From Diadophis punctatus similis (Eukaryota; Chordata; Lepidosauria; Squamata; Dipsadidae): a stretch of 64,000 bases of DNA. Below the pieces are notes generated by a model. It made no database searches and was not told where the DNA came from. It saw only the letters and a program-made list of their open reading frames with translations. A program made the translations under genes and the position numbers. This document shows positions 34,169 through 45,800 of the stretch, piece after piece. The DNA is taken from the NCBI GenBank assembly GCA_023053685.1, contig JALIGW010000001.1, positions 70,647,740 to 70,711,739 on the forward strand. The letters run 5' to 3'. Each line of letters begins with the position of its first letter. The first letter of the stretch is position 1.

Positions 34169-35346
34169 GCATAATGAAAAGGAGCAAAATTCAAAAGTGT
34201 ACTATTGTAGCACCCTTATCTTCTCATAGACACATATTTGTCTACAGTTTCACTGATCGATACATTTGGCTGAGTTTGATTAACATTTAAATTTAGAATA
34301 ACATTAAGGATCCTGCGCTGAATTTTAGTTTTTAAGTTTGTTTACTTTGAAAATAATGGCAAGAAAAAAACATCTCTCAAGCTTGCTTTGAACAATGTCC
34401 TCAGTTCATTATAATAATCCAAACTGCAGGCCCAGAATTGAATGCATTTCTGTACATCACTTTAGAAAAGGCTTGGATCTGGATAAAAAGAAGAACGCAC
34501 TGAAATGCAACAAAGAAGTATAAATATGAATGTCAAACTGCCCCAGTCAAATACTAGGGAGCTCCACAGTGCAGTCGGCCATATCAACACAATGAAATTA
34601 TAATGAGGGGAATCAGTGATGTAGGCCACCCACCAATAGCTTTATTGCAGTGACTTGGAATGAAGATTCTCAGTGGAGCCATTTAATCTGGATGGCTTTG
34701 TCATTTCCAGCACATGCTGAAGTAGCAATTCTGAAAGGATGTTTTAACTGTTGTTTTTGACAAACAGCAGCCAGACTATTTATGGGCAGCTCCCCACCCA
34801 CTCTTGTGGCTTTGGCAGTAGGTAGGAGGGAAGGGAAATACTTTGTTAGAGCAGGATTTCTCATAATCACCATCTGTTGTTGCCCATATATACTTCACTT
34901 CCTTAAGAAGAACAGGGCCTGATTCACATCGCTATTCAGCAGGATTCTCTCATCTGTGCAGGGATGAAACAAATATTTGCAAATATTAAAAATTCACTAA
35001 GATTTGGAACAGAGCATTTGAAATTTGAATGCTTTCAGCCCAGCTTTCCATAAATTCTGCTGGCAGGTTTGCCGTCCAGTACATCTGGTGGTCACTAGGT
35101 TAGGAAAGTCCACTTTAGATACTAGCAATTCGTGCTTGAATGGGTGTAAGCATCATATATGAGATCTCACTAAAAAGTCAACTGGCAAATTTTAATGCTG
35201 ATTGCTTGATAATTAAATGTCATCAGATACTAAATACCAACGCATGTTATCTATCAGATATATGGAGTTTAAAAAAACAGAATTATATGTTGGCAATCAG
35301 TATTATATCTTGCCAACAATTGAATACTGTCAAAATGTTTTTCAAG
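34169..35346. other. No gene recognised
   Basis: AT-rich; nothing recognised. Confidence 0.4.
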
Positions 35347-35446
35347 TTCCTTCCTTCCTTCCTTCCTTCCTTCCTTCCTTCCTTCCTTCCTTCCTTCCTT
35401 CCTTCCTTCCTTCCTTCCTTCCTTCCTTCCTTCCTTCCTTCCTTCC
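35347..35446. repeat. (TTCC)n microsatellite
   Basis: About 25 uninterrupted TTCC units. The PSFL-repeat and KEGR-repeat frames across it are artefacts. Confidence 0.97.
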
Positions 35447-36740
35447 CCTTTTCAAAGTCTGTTTGATTAAGGAGTGGTAGGGTTGGAAGGAGCCAATACA
35501 ATAGCCAAAACAAAATATAGCTTTCCACATAATTTCATCTTCTGAAATCGATACAAATTTGGGTAACAAGAGAGGAATTAAGCATACTACAGTACATGAA
35601 CTCAAGAAATTGGTTTAGTTGAGCAAAATATGGTTCAGTTAATTAAAACTATGAACAAACTCAACCAATGTTTTTGAGTAGTTGTCCGGAGCAGGAGGAG
35701 GGTTTGAACTAATGACAAACTCTATGATCTAAAATTCACTGTTCGATAGAAATGGCCCGGCAGCATGTCTCCAAACCCACTGCAACTAGAGCCTCAGTGG
35801 TCTAATTACAAAGGCTGTTCTCAATATATGCCCTACCCCACCAATTCTTTGCAAAGGTTATCTGGCTGCAAGCCAAGACTACCAGATTCCTATGATCAGG
35901 CTGGAAAATACATTGAAATGAGTCTAGCAAACCATTTCAATCTACAATGGAAAGGCATCACCTCTTATCTAAAAGCAGAATATTAATGAGTATTTTTATG
36001 TCATTGGTTCCAAGGTGAAAGTCTTTTAAAAATACAGTTTTAGCCTGCCTTCTGGTAGCCCAGTGCGATTATGCTTTGCTGTGGAGTGATTTTCGGCAGA
36101 ACACAACTGCACTCGGCTAATAGCTCTTTCAGATAAAGTAGATAAAACCTAAAACAGAGATGGGAGACAAGCAGTTTCACAGGCTGCACTGCATCTTGCA
36201 TTCATGCCTTACTGTTATTCGCTTTCCGGTATTCATATTCTTTCTTTTAAAAAATTGATTATAAAAATGTTGAAGAGAGAAAGAAAAAGAAGAAGCTTTA
36301 AATAGAGTGGTAGGTCATCTATTCTGAATTTTGCTTTGGCTCTAAAATCTGGCAATGAGAGACACGATTACAAAAAGTGAAGGAAGGTAACACATGTATC
36401 TCATACCCAAAGAGGGATGGTTCCCTCTGCAGCCATGTGCTGTGCTCAACGGAACAGGTGTTCTTTTGTCTTTTCCTCTCTATTCTTCCACCCTACTACT
36501 TTTGTGTGGAATAGAAGAGTTGAGAAATGCAATATTCACTGACATCCTGAAAGCGTTGATAACTAAATAAAAATGGTGACACTTTAATCTCAGTCTTCTA
36601 GTATAAGTTCATCAAATGTAGGCTTAGGTAGCAGAAAAAGCAAAAAATGTTTACATAAACTTTCTGCTCCACCCTTAATTGGCAAATAAACATTAGGGGT
36701 TGAGTGCCATTCTCAGCTAGCGGTTGTCCCCTGTAAACTC
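35447..36740. other. No gene recognised
   Basis: No repeat or gene signature was found on either strand. Confidence 0.4.
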
Positions 36741-36748
36741 TGCATCTG

Positions 36749-36934
36749 CAGTGGTGGGTTTCTACCGGTTCGGGTGAACCGGTAGCAGCGGCAGCGGGAG
36801 GCTCCGCCCACCTGCCCGGACATCATCATGGATGTTCTGCGCATGTGCAGAAGGTTCAGCACATGCGCAGAAGCATCATGTGCGCATACTCCCGTTCCCG
36901 AACTGGTAGCAAAGGTAAGTGAAACCTACCCCAG
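36749..36934. mobile_element. Non-autonomous hAT (CAGTGGTGGG ends)
   Basis: The ends are CAGTGGTGGGTTTCTACC and GTGAAACCTACCCCAG, flanked by TGCATCTG (36741-36748) and TGTATCTG (36935-36942), one mismatch. Near both ends is CCGGTT(C)GGGTGAACCGG-type sequence, and CTGCGCATGTGCAGAAG / ACATGCGCAGAAG repeat in the middle. Confidence 0.8.
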
Positions 36935-36942
36935 TGTATCTG

Positions 36943-37269
36943 GCATGGAGAAGGCAGGGTATGATGGGTATTATTTGACAGCTGGATGGAAGAACTGATA
37001 GGCTCATATTCTCAGAACTTTGCATCAGAATCATAACTGGTGACATGGCTAATGCAATGGTAATTTAAGGCATAATATACAGTATTACAATAAGCATTGT
37101 CTTGGATAATAACACGAATAGGGCATCTGTAAGAATCCTTTCAGAGCTCATATTGGACAGAAACATTCTTTTGGTGTATTTTGAATATTGTTCTCCAACT
37201 CATGATACTAAGTCTAAACATGACAAGACAAAATATTAGGAAAGATAGAATTGAAAAATACTGGTTCAT
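36943..37269. other. No gene recognised
   Basis: Short AT-rich spacer without recognised repeats. Confidence 0.4.
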
Positions 37270-38260
37270 TTAATCTCTTAAATCAAATGAAATCTTGGTG
37301 TTCCAAAGGGCAGGCACTATGGCAGAAAAAGCCTTCTTCATTGGTTCTTTTAGAATAGACACCCCTCCCCACTGTAGAATACCTTAGGGCCTTGATGGCG
37401 AACCTATGGCACATGTGCCACAGCTGGCATGCAGAGCCCTCTCTGTGGGCACGCGAGCCATCGCCCAGCTCAGCTCCACTGTGCATGCATGTGCCTCCCA
37501 TCGGCCAGCTGATTTTTGGGATGCGTGGGGGGCAGGGCGCATGCAGGAGATGTGCATGCATGCACGGGGGGTGTTGCAGGAGACTGCAGGGAGGCCTATT
37601 AGGCCCAAAACAGGGCGTGGGGTGTTGGCGCCCCCCCATGGCCCATTTTTGGTCTCAGGAGGCTGCAGGGAGGCCTACTAGGCCCAAAACAGGGCATAGG
37701 GGGTGAGGCAGGGGGTCGCACATGCATGCATGGGGGGGGTGGGGGGATCAGGGGAGAGTTGCGTGCACATGCAGGGGGAGCATGGGGGTCGTGTACACAT
37801 GCTCAGGGCGGCCACATTGCATTATGGGTGCCAGCATGCATGTACATTGTCACATACTCGTGCACTGTGCATGCTTTTCACACACTACAACAAACAGGTT
37901 AGCCATCACTGCCTTAGGGGGATCCCGAATGTGATCAGGTGGGACTGGAATAAACAACCAAGGAGAGGTAGCCCAGCCCCATGCATGAAGGACTTTATAT
38001 GTGAGAAACAGAACCTTGAATTTCATCTGGAAGCATACTGAGACCTAGTGCAGCTCAGGAAGCAGAGCCGTAAGATGGTGTACCCGTAACTGCTGCACGA
38101 TTGCATTCTGGACCACTTGAAGTTCTGGATGGCTTTTCAGAGTAGCCCCACATATAGTGCATTGCACTAATCCCCTCAGGAGATGGCAAAGGCATGAGTG
38201 ACCATAAGCAATGCCTCCAGTCCAGAAGTAGAACATCTGATGTACCAAATTGTGCAAGAA
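37270..38260 (-). mobile_element. Decayed L2/CR1-group LINE ORF2 end, split by an hAT
   Basis: On the minus strand, 38225-37920 encodes in broken frames CTICGATLKSHPELQVVQNA and FKVLFLTYKVLHAWGW. These are the VQNAAARLLT and FKVLVLTYKALHGLGP regions of this LINE group. After the hAT (37390-37911), 37345-37280 encodes KAFSAIVPALWNTKISFDLR, the conserved C-terminal ALWNSLP region. It is the same group as the copy at 19415-20985. Confidence 0.65.
37390..37911. mobile_element. Non-autonomous hAT inside the L2-type LINE
   Basis: The left end CCTTGATGGCGAACCTATGG and the right end GGTTAGCCATCACTG are flanked by the exact 8-bp duplication CCTTAGGG (37382-37389 and 37912-37919). The interior has a direct repeat: AGGCCTATTAGGCCCAAAAC (37590) and AGGCCTACTAGGCCCAAAAC (37672), about 82 bp apart. 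The left terminal CAG has decayed to CCT. Confidence 0.85.
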
Positions 38261-39588
38261 CCTTCCTTGTCCCAGTTTCCCTCTGCTATTCTAATAGGAG
38301 CTATGGATCAGAGAGAGAATTTGTTTCTCAGTAACTCAGAAACAAAAAAAAATGGTTGTGAAGGTATTCCAAGAATAAAACTGTATGTAATTATTTTAGG
38401 AAATAAAACATCGGTTTAAACATACTCAAATTATCTGAGCTGTTGACAGCATTCCTGTCAAATAAAGTTGAGGGTCAGTCTAAAATATGTCAATTGGAAT
38501 GTTTAGTTTGCATTAAAATACTCTGGCTTAACAGGTGTGTAGAGCTGGCTGCTGATCAGATTTAATCTAAGCATTCTAGCTGAAACATTTGTAGATTAAC
38601 CAGAAGAATATAAATCAAATTGTGCTTTTGCTGCATTTAATTAGGACTACACATACTGTATGCAACCAAAGGTAGAATGTCATTCTTCAATTGTGAGATA
38701 ATTGGTAGAGAAACTTTAACAAATCCTGATTTCACTCCAGAGATACACAGCCATCTGATTGGATTCATTAGTAAAGGTTTCCTAATTGTTTAGAAAAGAT
38801 AACTTGAGATTGTTTTGAGATAAAAACTACTATCAGTGCCAAATTCTGAAAATACCTAGAATCTAGCAGATTTGGAGAACTTTTAATCGATTTCTGCAAG
38901 AGCTGGCAAAACAGCTCACCATTGCCCCAAATGAGTTGGAATTTATCTCTTACTCTGTGGTTACAGCGTGACTTCCATTTTTTCTATAATCTATTTTTTT
39001 CTATCATCAAAATTTCATTTTTTTCTGTTTCATGCAAAAAGTGCATAAGGGGTTTCCTGTCAGTGATAAACGTATATAATGTCTTTTCTCTCATCAAAGA
39101 TGTCAATTTGGCCATCTCTCTGAAAGTTTCATCATCTTCACTGTCCATTCTTCTATTGTGGCTAATGTCAAATCTTTTTAACTATGTGCATATAATAATC
39201 TCCTGTAGTTATCATGAATAAAAACAGAATTCCATGAGTTCTTCCAACTTTGATTATTCCTAAAAAAAGTTTCTGATGTCAGTTGTACAGTAACCTTTAA
39301 AGTTTAATGTATGTATTTGAGTCCAACATTTTCTGACGTTTTGTATGTTCACCAAGTATGATAAAATATCCTTTCTGGTTATTCACATTTCCAGCATAAA
39401 TTTGAATACTTTATACTTTCTAGACAGTTTCTCTGGTGACATATACCAATGATACAACATTTTATAACAATTCTCTTTAAAATAATGTAAATTTCAGTCC
39501 TTTCAATCACATATTTTTTACTGTTTCATTTTTATATTGAAACCGAATTTGATAGCCCGCTTTATCTGTCACTTTTCTTTTGCAAATT
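38261..39588. other. No gene recognised
   Basis: AT-rich; a 99-codon plus-strand frame (38922-39221) is a low-complexity hydrophobic read with no recognised family. Confidence 0.4.
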
Positions 39589-39590
39589 TA

Positions 39591-40598
39591 CTGTATTTTT
39601 CGGAGTATAAGACGCACCGAAGTATAAGACGCACCTTAGTTTTGGGGGAGGAAAACAAGGGAAAAAGGCTTCTGCTTCCAAGCAATTTGCCAAACAGCAA
39701 ACAGCAAACAGCACAGATGATATACACTGTTTGCTGTGTATTTCTGTGCATGTGTACTTGACTCATAGAAATAGCAAAGAATTGGAGAAATGTACATTAT
39801 GCCAGAAAGTTTTCTTAAATGTAGTCACACTAACTCTTCCCAATTATTTAAATAAATCTACTCCAAGGTAACTAAACTCTAATACTAAACAGGATACTGT
39901 TACATTTCATACTATACTTGTACAGAGCTATTAAAATTAATTAAAATTTCTGGAAGTATACATTATTCGCTATTATTTAAAAGAAGATACAATAGCACTG
40001 GGCCTCTTCAGAGCAAGCATTTATTTTAAAAAGCTTCTTTATTTTGTTAAGTTGTCTAGATTTACAGGGATCTCCAACCTTGGCAACTTTAAGACTTGTG
40101 GACTTCAACTCCCAGAATTCCACAGCCAGCAAAGCTAACAAAGCTGGCTGTTGAATTCTGGGAGTTGAAGTCCACAAGTCTTAAAGTTGCCAAAGCTGGA
40201 GATCCCTGGCTCTAGAACAATAATAAAGCAGTCTTTAAAAAGTAAGTCTAATAATTTGAACATTCTACAGACATTTAGTTATTCACTTACCCCCTTTCCA
40301 TCCAGTTCAGCAAAAAATAAAAATCTGCCTGTCTCTGCCAGCTATTTGCCTTTGTAGTTAGTTTCACTTTCATTTTTCCAGGTGGCTAATCAGCTGTAGA
40401 TCAGGGAAACTGCTACTGACTTGCTTGGCTTTACAGGCTCTTCCCTCTTTCCTGCAAGCAGGTAAATTGATGGAAGACAGAGGCCAAAGGGTGGGTGTGG
40501 CTGGGTGGGTGGGGTTGCATTTGGTGTATAAGATGCACCCAAGTTTTCACCCTCTTTTTGGGGGTAAAAAGGTGCGTCTTATACTCCGAAAAATACGG
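39591..40598. mobile_element. TIR element with CTGTATTTTTCGGAG ends
   Basis: The left end CTGTATTTTTCGGAGTATAA and the right end TTATACTCCGAAAAATACGG are ~28-bp inverted repeats that continue into GACGCACC / GGTGCGTC. A second internal copy (GTATAAGACGCACC, GTATAAGATGCACC) follows on each side. The left flank is TA; the right is ATATA, so the target site is not settled. No transposase is present. A foldback MITE (40065-40208) sits in the middle. Confidence 0.75.
40065..40208. mobile_element. Foldback MITE nested in the TIR element
   Basis: CAGGGATCTCCAACCTTGGC and the inverted GCCAAAGCTGGAGATCCCTG flank long arms: GGACTTCAACTCCCAGAATT and AATTCTGGGAGTTGAAGTCC. The centre is AGCAAAGCTAACAAAGCT. 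The arms are almost perfectly complementary. Confidence 0.85.
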
Positions 40599-40605
40599 AT
40601 ATATA

Positions 40606-41074
<469 letters not shown>

Positions 41075-41260
41075 CCATAGGCTCTGTTCCCAATCAGCTC
41101 TTTCACCAGGAAAGGGTTATATATGTTTTTCTGTCGTGTTATCCTGGTGTACCCAAATATGGGAGAGAAAGCATCACAGCTTCCTTTTTGCCTTTCAGCC
41201 CTGTCACTGGGACTATCCAGGCTGATTTTAATATAGCCGACACACTAATCTATATGTGTA

Positions 41261-41261
<1 letters not shown>

Positions 41262-41355
<94 letters not shown>

Positions 41356-41412
41356 TGTATGTATGTATGTATGTATGTATGTATGTATGTATGTATGTAT
41401 GTATGTATGTAT
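41262..41412. repeat. (TA)n followed by (TATG)n microsatellite
   Basis: (TA)n at 41262-41328 passes into (TATG)n at 41329-41412. It follows GTGTAGGATATATA, the same GTAGGAT word that borders the SSR between the SINE arms. Confidence 0.95.
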
Positions 41413-41414
41413 AG

Positions 41415-42165
41415 TTTAGCAATAACATATTCAACATTTGTACATAGTTTTATTTCAAAATCAGTCTTAGACTGCTCAAAACCAAAAGTTCTTTTGTCTA
41501 CTTTAAATCTTTTAATTGTACGTAAGAGAAGCATTGACAAGCATGTCTTTCTGTTACAAGATGTGATTTTGATTTTATTTTACATTCTCCTTGATAAATT
41601 CTGATTTATCATGGTAAGTTAGCCACTTGTGTTTCCTTATCATTTCTCTTCTTGTGCTAAGAGCCTCAAAGGTATTTTTGGGTGCAAGCTGGGTTTGTAT
41701 CTATTCCATATTCTCAGTCTGGCATGTCCAGCAAAATGATTTTTAAAATTTACATTAACTTTAGCTCATACATTAAATATCCATGCCACGCAAATTTCAA
41801 GGCATATTCTAACTCCAAAGCCTTTTCATTTTTCAGCAGCATCCATTCTTTCATCCAAGCTAAACAAAAAAGGCTGAAAAATATAATTTCAAATTAGGTA
41901 AATGTAATCCTTCATTTTCTTTTAGATCTTGCAACACTTTATTTTTAATTTGTGTTTTCCCCCTACCACACAAATTTAGATATATCTTTCTGCCATTGTT
42001 TAATTGATACAAGGAGCCCAGTTTTCCTAACAAAATAAAAGTATGGAAGTTGCAGAAGTACGGAAAATTCATCCACTGAAATGAAAACTCTATTCAACAG
42101 AATCAATTCCAACACAGTAATAACAATAATGTACCAACTCATATCCAAGGATGGTTTTAAGCACC
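41415..42165 (-). mobile_element. L1 LINE, C-terminal end of ORF2
   Basis: The minus strand encodes, in slightly shifting frames, LLQLPYFYFVRKTG, IKQWQKDISKFVW (41998-41960), KVLQDLKENEGLHLPNLKLY and SLAWMKEWMLLKNEKALELE. Then come KFAWHGYLMYE and RIWNRYKPSLHPKIPL. These match the L1 ORF2 C-terminal domain, in which W.K.I..F.W.GK, LPNL.LYY.A and W..RYKP.L are conserved. Stops and frameshifts make it non-functional. It is 5'-truncated near 42165; the 3' side reaches the (TATG)n tract. Confidence 0.75.
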
Positions 42166-43035
42166 TTCTTTTGAACCAAAATATTTACCAGAACAGCATC
42201 ATTCATATCATAGTTAACAACAGATGCCTTCTACTATTGTGATTATTGTGCTTCACCTGAACTATGATCTTTGACCTGTGTCTTGTGGTGATTCAGGAAA
42301 TGGATGGTGGTTGTAGAGAGGCAAAACCTAGTGAAATAAGAAGCACATTTCTTCCCATCTTACATGCAATAATATTTTATTCTGCTCTGTAGTTTACATC
42401 TTCCCTTTCTTATATCTTCCCCTTTTTTATGAATCTCAAGAAATGCTTTTGTTCGTACACACCAAGCTCTTTATAGAGTTCTGAGTTACTGATCTGTTTC
42501 TTCGTGTATTATATCACCATTCTGTGCCTTCTAAGAACTCACACCTCTCCAGCTTTATGTCCTGTTACTCATAAGAAGCAGAAATACAAATACTTACATG
42601 ATTTGGGGAATGGAGCCTCTCATCTGGATAACAAAATTAATGCCTCTTACAAAGGGCTTTCTTGAGATAGCTGTCTAGAGACATAGACCTAATAGTTGCC
42701 TGCACTATTTAGCATTAACATAACAATCAATTAAAATAGCAGTGACTATATAATGAGACATCTTTAAGGCATAATAAGAAGCCCACAAGAGTCAAAAAGT
42801 GCAGTTAAGAGGGATGTACAACATATGTCCTCTAATACCTATTCACAATGGGATAGGGGAGGGAATCTTTTCTGGTTTTATTGCTTTATGCTTAAGTAAT
42901 GAGTACACTATTAAAGAACAAACAGTATGTTACATTTATTTCAAAATTGTGGTTTTCTTTCCTCTCTCACACAAAAGAAAAAAGAATCCCACACAAGTGA
43001 GCCACTGCATTACTTTCTCTTCTGGCTTAAAAAAA
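42166..43035. other. No gene recognised
   Basis: AT-rich; nothing recognised. Confidence 0.4.
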
Positions 43036-43250
43036 AAGCAATAGCACTTATATACAACTTCATTATGCACTCTCTAAGTAGTTTACAAAGTCATCATGTT
43101 ACCGTCAAAAATCTGGGTCCTCATTTTACTAACCTCGGAAGGACAGAAGACTGAGTCAACCTTGAGCCAGTCAGGATCGAACTCTTAGCAGTGAGCAGAG
43201 TCAGCCTGCAATACTGCATTCTAACCACTGTACCATCACGACTCTAAATT
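43036..43250 (-). mobile_element. tRNA-derived SINE with L2-type tail, minus strand
   Basis: The reverse complement opens GAGTCGTGATGGTACAGTGG then TTAGAATGCAGTATTGCAGG, with GAGTTCGATCCTGAC as B-box region. CTCAAGGTTGACTCAGTC, GTTAGTAAAATGAGGACC and GTATATAAGTGCTATTGC follow. It is the same family as the copy at 19156-19396, with an A-rich end at 43030. Confidence 0.75.
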
Positions 43251-43632
43251 GTCCACTAACACTGTTCTACAAATTTTCAATATTTTTTAGTTTCAGAAAT
43301 GAAATGTGCCATTTCTTAATGAATTTCGCATGCTGAATTCAAATATAATAATGAAATTTGTTAGTTGGCTCTAGTTTTCATGCAACAGACATTTTACATT
43401 TTCCAACTACAGGTAATAGGCAAATAATGCGCCAAAACTTAATACGTATATATAAATCCGTATTTTATTTTAAAATTTAGTAAAATTCGCAACAGTGAAT
43501 ACATGAAATTGTATATGTTTGTATATGTTTATCATATCTTATCTTATCTATTGTATATGTTTATCAAGAAAAACTAAATTAGTAAACAAGTGTAAAATGT
43601 TCAAAAGTTTAAATTTCTCATTAATCTTGACT
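43251..43632. other. Downstream flank of the transposon-like gene
   Basis: AT-rich sequence that may belong to the 3' part of the element carrying the gene at 43633-44758. I could not define an inverted repeat with the other side. Confidence 0.35.
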
Positions 43633-44758
43633 TCAGTTTGTGTCCCTTTTGCTTCTCTTGACTTTTCTTTTGTATTCAAGGAAAGGATTGTCTCTTACAA
43701 TGGTCCAACAGTAGTCTGCAAGCATTGATGGGCTCCATTTACCTTGATATCTTTTTTCCATAGCTGCAACGTCTTGATGGAAGCGCTCCCCATGCTCGTC
43801 ACTCACTGCGCCACAATTTGATGGAAAGAAATTCAGATGAGAGTGTAGAAAATGAATTTTTAAGGATATGTTACAACCAAGATTTTTGTAGGCCTGGATG
43901 AATTTTTCAACCACTTCCTTGTAGTTTGCTGCTTTATTGTTTCCAAGACAATTTGATGTCACTGACATTAATGCTATCCACGCAGTCTTTTCCTTGCCAT
44001 GCAACAGAGAAAGAAACTCATCATTGTTAATAAGTTCACGGATCTGTGGACCAACAAAAATTCCTTCATTTATTTTTGCAGCACTAAGCGATGGAAATTT
44101 ACTTGTCAGGTACATGAAAGCGAACATCACTTGCCAGGAGATTCCACTGCTTTAGTTCTGAACCTAAAAACTCTGCCTTGTTCTTCGGAAGATCCAGATC
44201 TCTTATTAGGTCATTCAATTCCATTTGTGTAATGAGGTGCGGTTCAGCGGATGTGGATGGCAGATAATCTGGTTCATGTAAGGCTGTTGGTTCATCACTA
44301 CAAGCTTCCTGAGGTTCTTCCTCACTGGACTCAACTACAAAAGATTCAGGCGCTTTTGGAATCAGTAGTCCTTCTCCATGAGGTACTGGACATATTGCTG
44401 ATGGAATGTTTGGATACTGCACAAACAACTTTTTTTTCTTAGTAAGACCTTTTTCAATTGGAGGCACCATACAAAAATAACAATAACTGACATGATCTGT
44501 TGGTTCTCTCCAAATCATTGGCACTGCAAAAGGCATAGAAGGCTTATTCCCATTCAACCATTGGACAAGTCTCGATCCACATGAATTACAGCATATGTGT
44601 GGTGCCCAGTTTTTGTCCTGGTCTCCTATTTTGCAACCGAAATACAAGTTGTAGGCTTTCTTAATCACGGTTGTGATCCTTCGTTTTTGGGATGCAAAAG
44701 TAACTTCACTGCAAATATAGCAGAAATTATCTGCTTTATTTAAACAGGTTCAAGGCAT
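43633..44758 (-). pseudogene. Broken copy of a Cys/His-rich transposon-like gene of unknown function
   Basis: A candidate ATG (44758-44756) is followed at codon 3 by TGA. From there one frame runs to 44099: FCYICSE, YNLYFGCKIGDQDKNWAPHI, CCNSCG, FAVPMIWREPTDH, CYFC and an acidic stretch (SSEEEPQEACSDEP). A second frame, 44130-43633, gives FMYLTSKFPSL, EGIFVGPQIRELIN, SLKIHFLHSHLNFFP, SDEHGERFHQD, EKRYQGKW and MLADYCW, ending KVKRSKRDTN. CxxC pairs suggest a zinc-binding N-terminus. I recognise the family as a many-copy, uncharacterised gene shared by arthropods, cnidarians and some vertebrates, but know no function. Relatives I recall have extra sequence between the two halves, so an internal deletion near 44118 is likely. 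Transposase is a guess. Confidence 0.65.
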
Positions 44759-45313
44759 AACTTGGCTGTCTAACTCGCCAAGCAACAGATATTGTGACTT
44801 TTATAGAATTTGGTGATGTAATATTAGCTAATATTGCATCATCTTGGTACGCGTGGTGGTTTTCTATTGGTCACCAATACTGACTATGTAATCTATGGTG
44901 TAGTTCCATCATGCATTTTATAAACCTTACTTCATTAGTTGGTTGCTTATATCATGGAAACTGGAGCCAATATACATTTTTAAATGTTATTTTCATTTTT
45001 AGCACCCCAAAATTATGTAAGAACAGCTGTTTTCATGCTCGCAACTTCTTACCTGTAGAACAGTGTAATCTATCCATAGAAACTCTAATAAACTATCCAT
45101 TGACTTCAAAGATAATTTGAAAGTACAGAGACTTTGTATTTGGTGGTATCATATTGTACTGAGAAACTGGAATCTTTCAGTGGCTATTTCAGGGTGGACT
45201 ACGCACACAATAGATTATTAACCTTTTTTTATTTCTGGGCTTGGACCTTGTAGTGAAATTTATGAAATTACCAGGTTTATTGCTACCTTCTTCAGCCTAT
45301 TGCTCTCCAGTTG
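44759..45313. other. No gene recognised
   Basis: AT-rich. The part next to 44758 may be the 5' region of the transposon-like gene. Confidence 0.4.
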
Positions 45314-45321
45314 CTTTAGAC

Positions 45322-45737
45322 CAGTGATGGCGAACCTATGGCAGGGGTGCCACAGGTGGCACGCGGAGCCATATCTGCTGGCATGCGAGCCATTGCCCTA
45401 GTTCAGCTCCAGCGCGCATGTGTGTGCCCACCAGCTGATTTTTGGCTTGTGCAGAAGCTCTGGGAGGGTGATTTCAGCCTCCGGAAGGCCTCCGGGGTGG
45501 CATTTTTGCACTCCCCAAGCTCAAGAAAGCCACTGGAGCCTGGGGAGGGCGAAAAATGGGCCTACCGGGCCCACTGGAAGTTGGGAAATGGGGGAGTGGG
45601 GGGGGGGTTGTGCACGCATGCGCAGGGGGTGGGGCAAGTGGGGGGCTTTGAATTATGTGTGTGGGCACGCACATGCATGCGATAGTGTGCCCGCGCACTA
45701 TTTTGGCACCTGAGGAAAAAAAGGTTCACCATCACTG
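45322..45737. mobile_element. Non-autonomous hAT (CAGTGATGGCGAACC family)
   Basis: The ends CAGTGATGGCGAACCTATGG and AAGGTTCACCATCACTG are flanked by the exact 8-bp duplication CTTTAGAC (45314-45321 and 45738-45745). The interior resembles the copies at 10318 and 52035 (TGGGGAGGGCGAAAAATGGG, GAATTATGTGTGTGGGCACG). Confidence 0.9.
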
Positions 45738-45745
45738 CTTTAGAC

Positions 45746-45800
45746 AATGCTTTCAAACCTGACAACTTTAAGATGTGTAGACACCAGCTCTCAGCATGTT
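45746..45800. mobile_element. Degenerate MITE half-copy
   Basis: AATGCTTTCAAACCTGACAA followed by CTTTAAGATGTGTAGAC resembles the left half of the TTTCTCAACCTTGGC foldback family. It abuts the right duplication of the hAT. Confidence 0.4.

Noticed and set aside
35140..35605. Open frames of PSFL or KEGR repeats
   Set aside because: They are translations of the (TTCC)n microsatellite.
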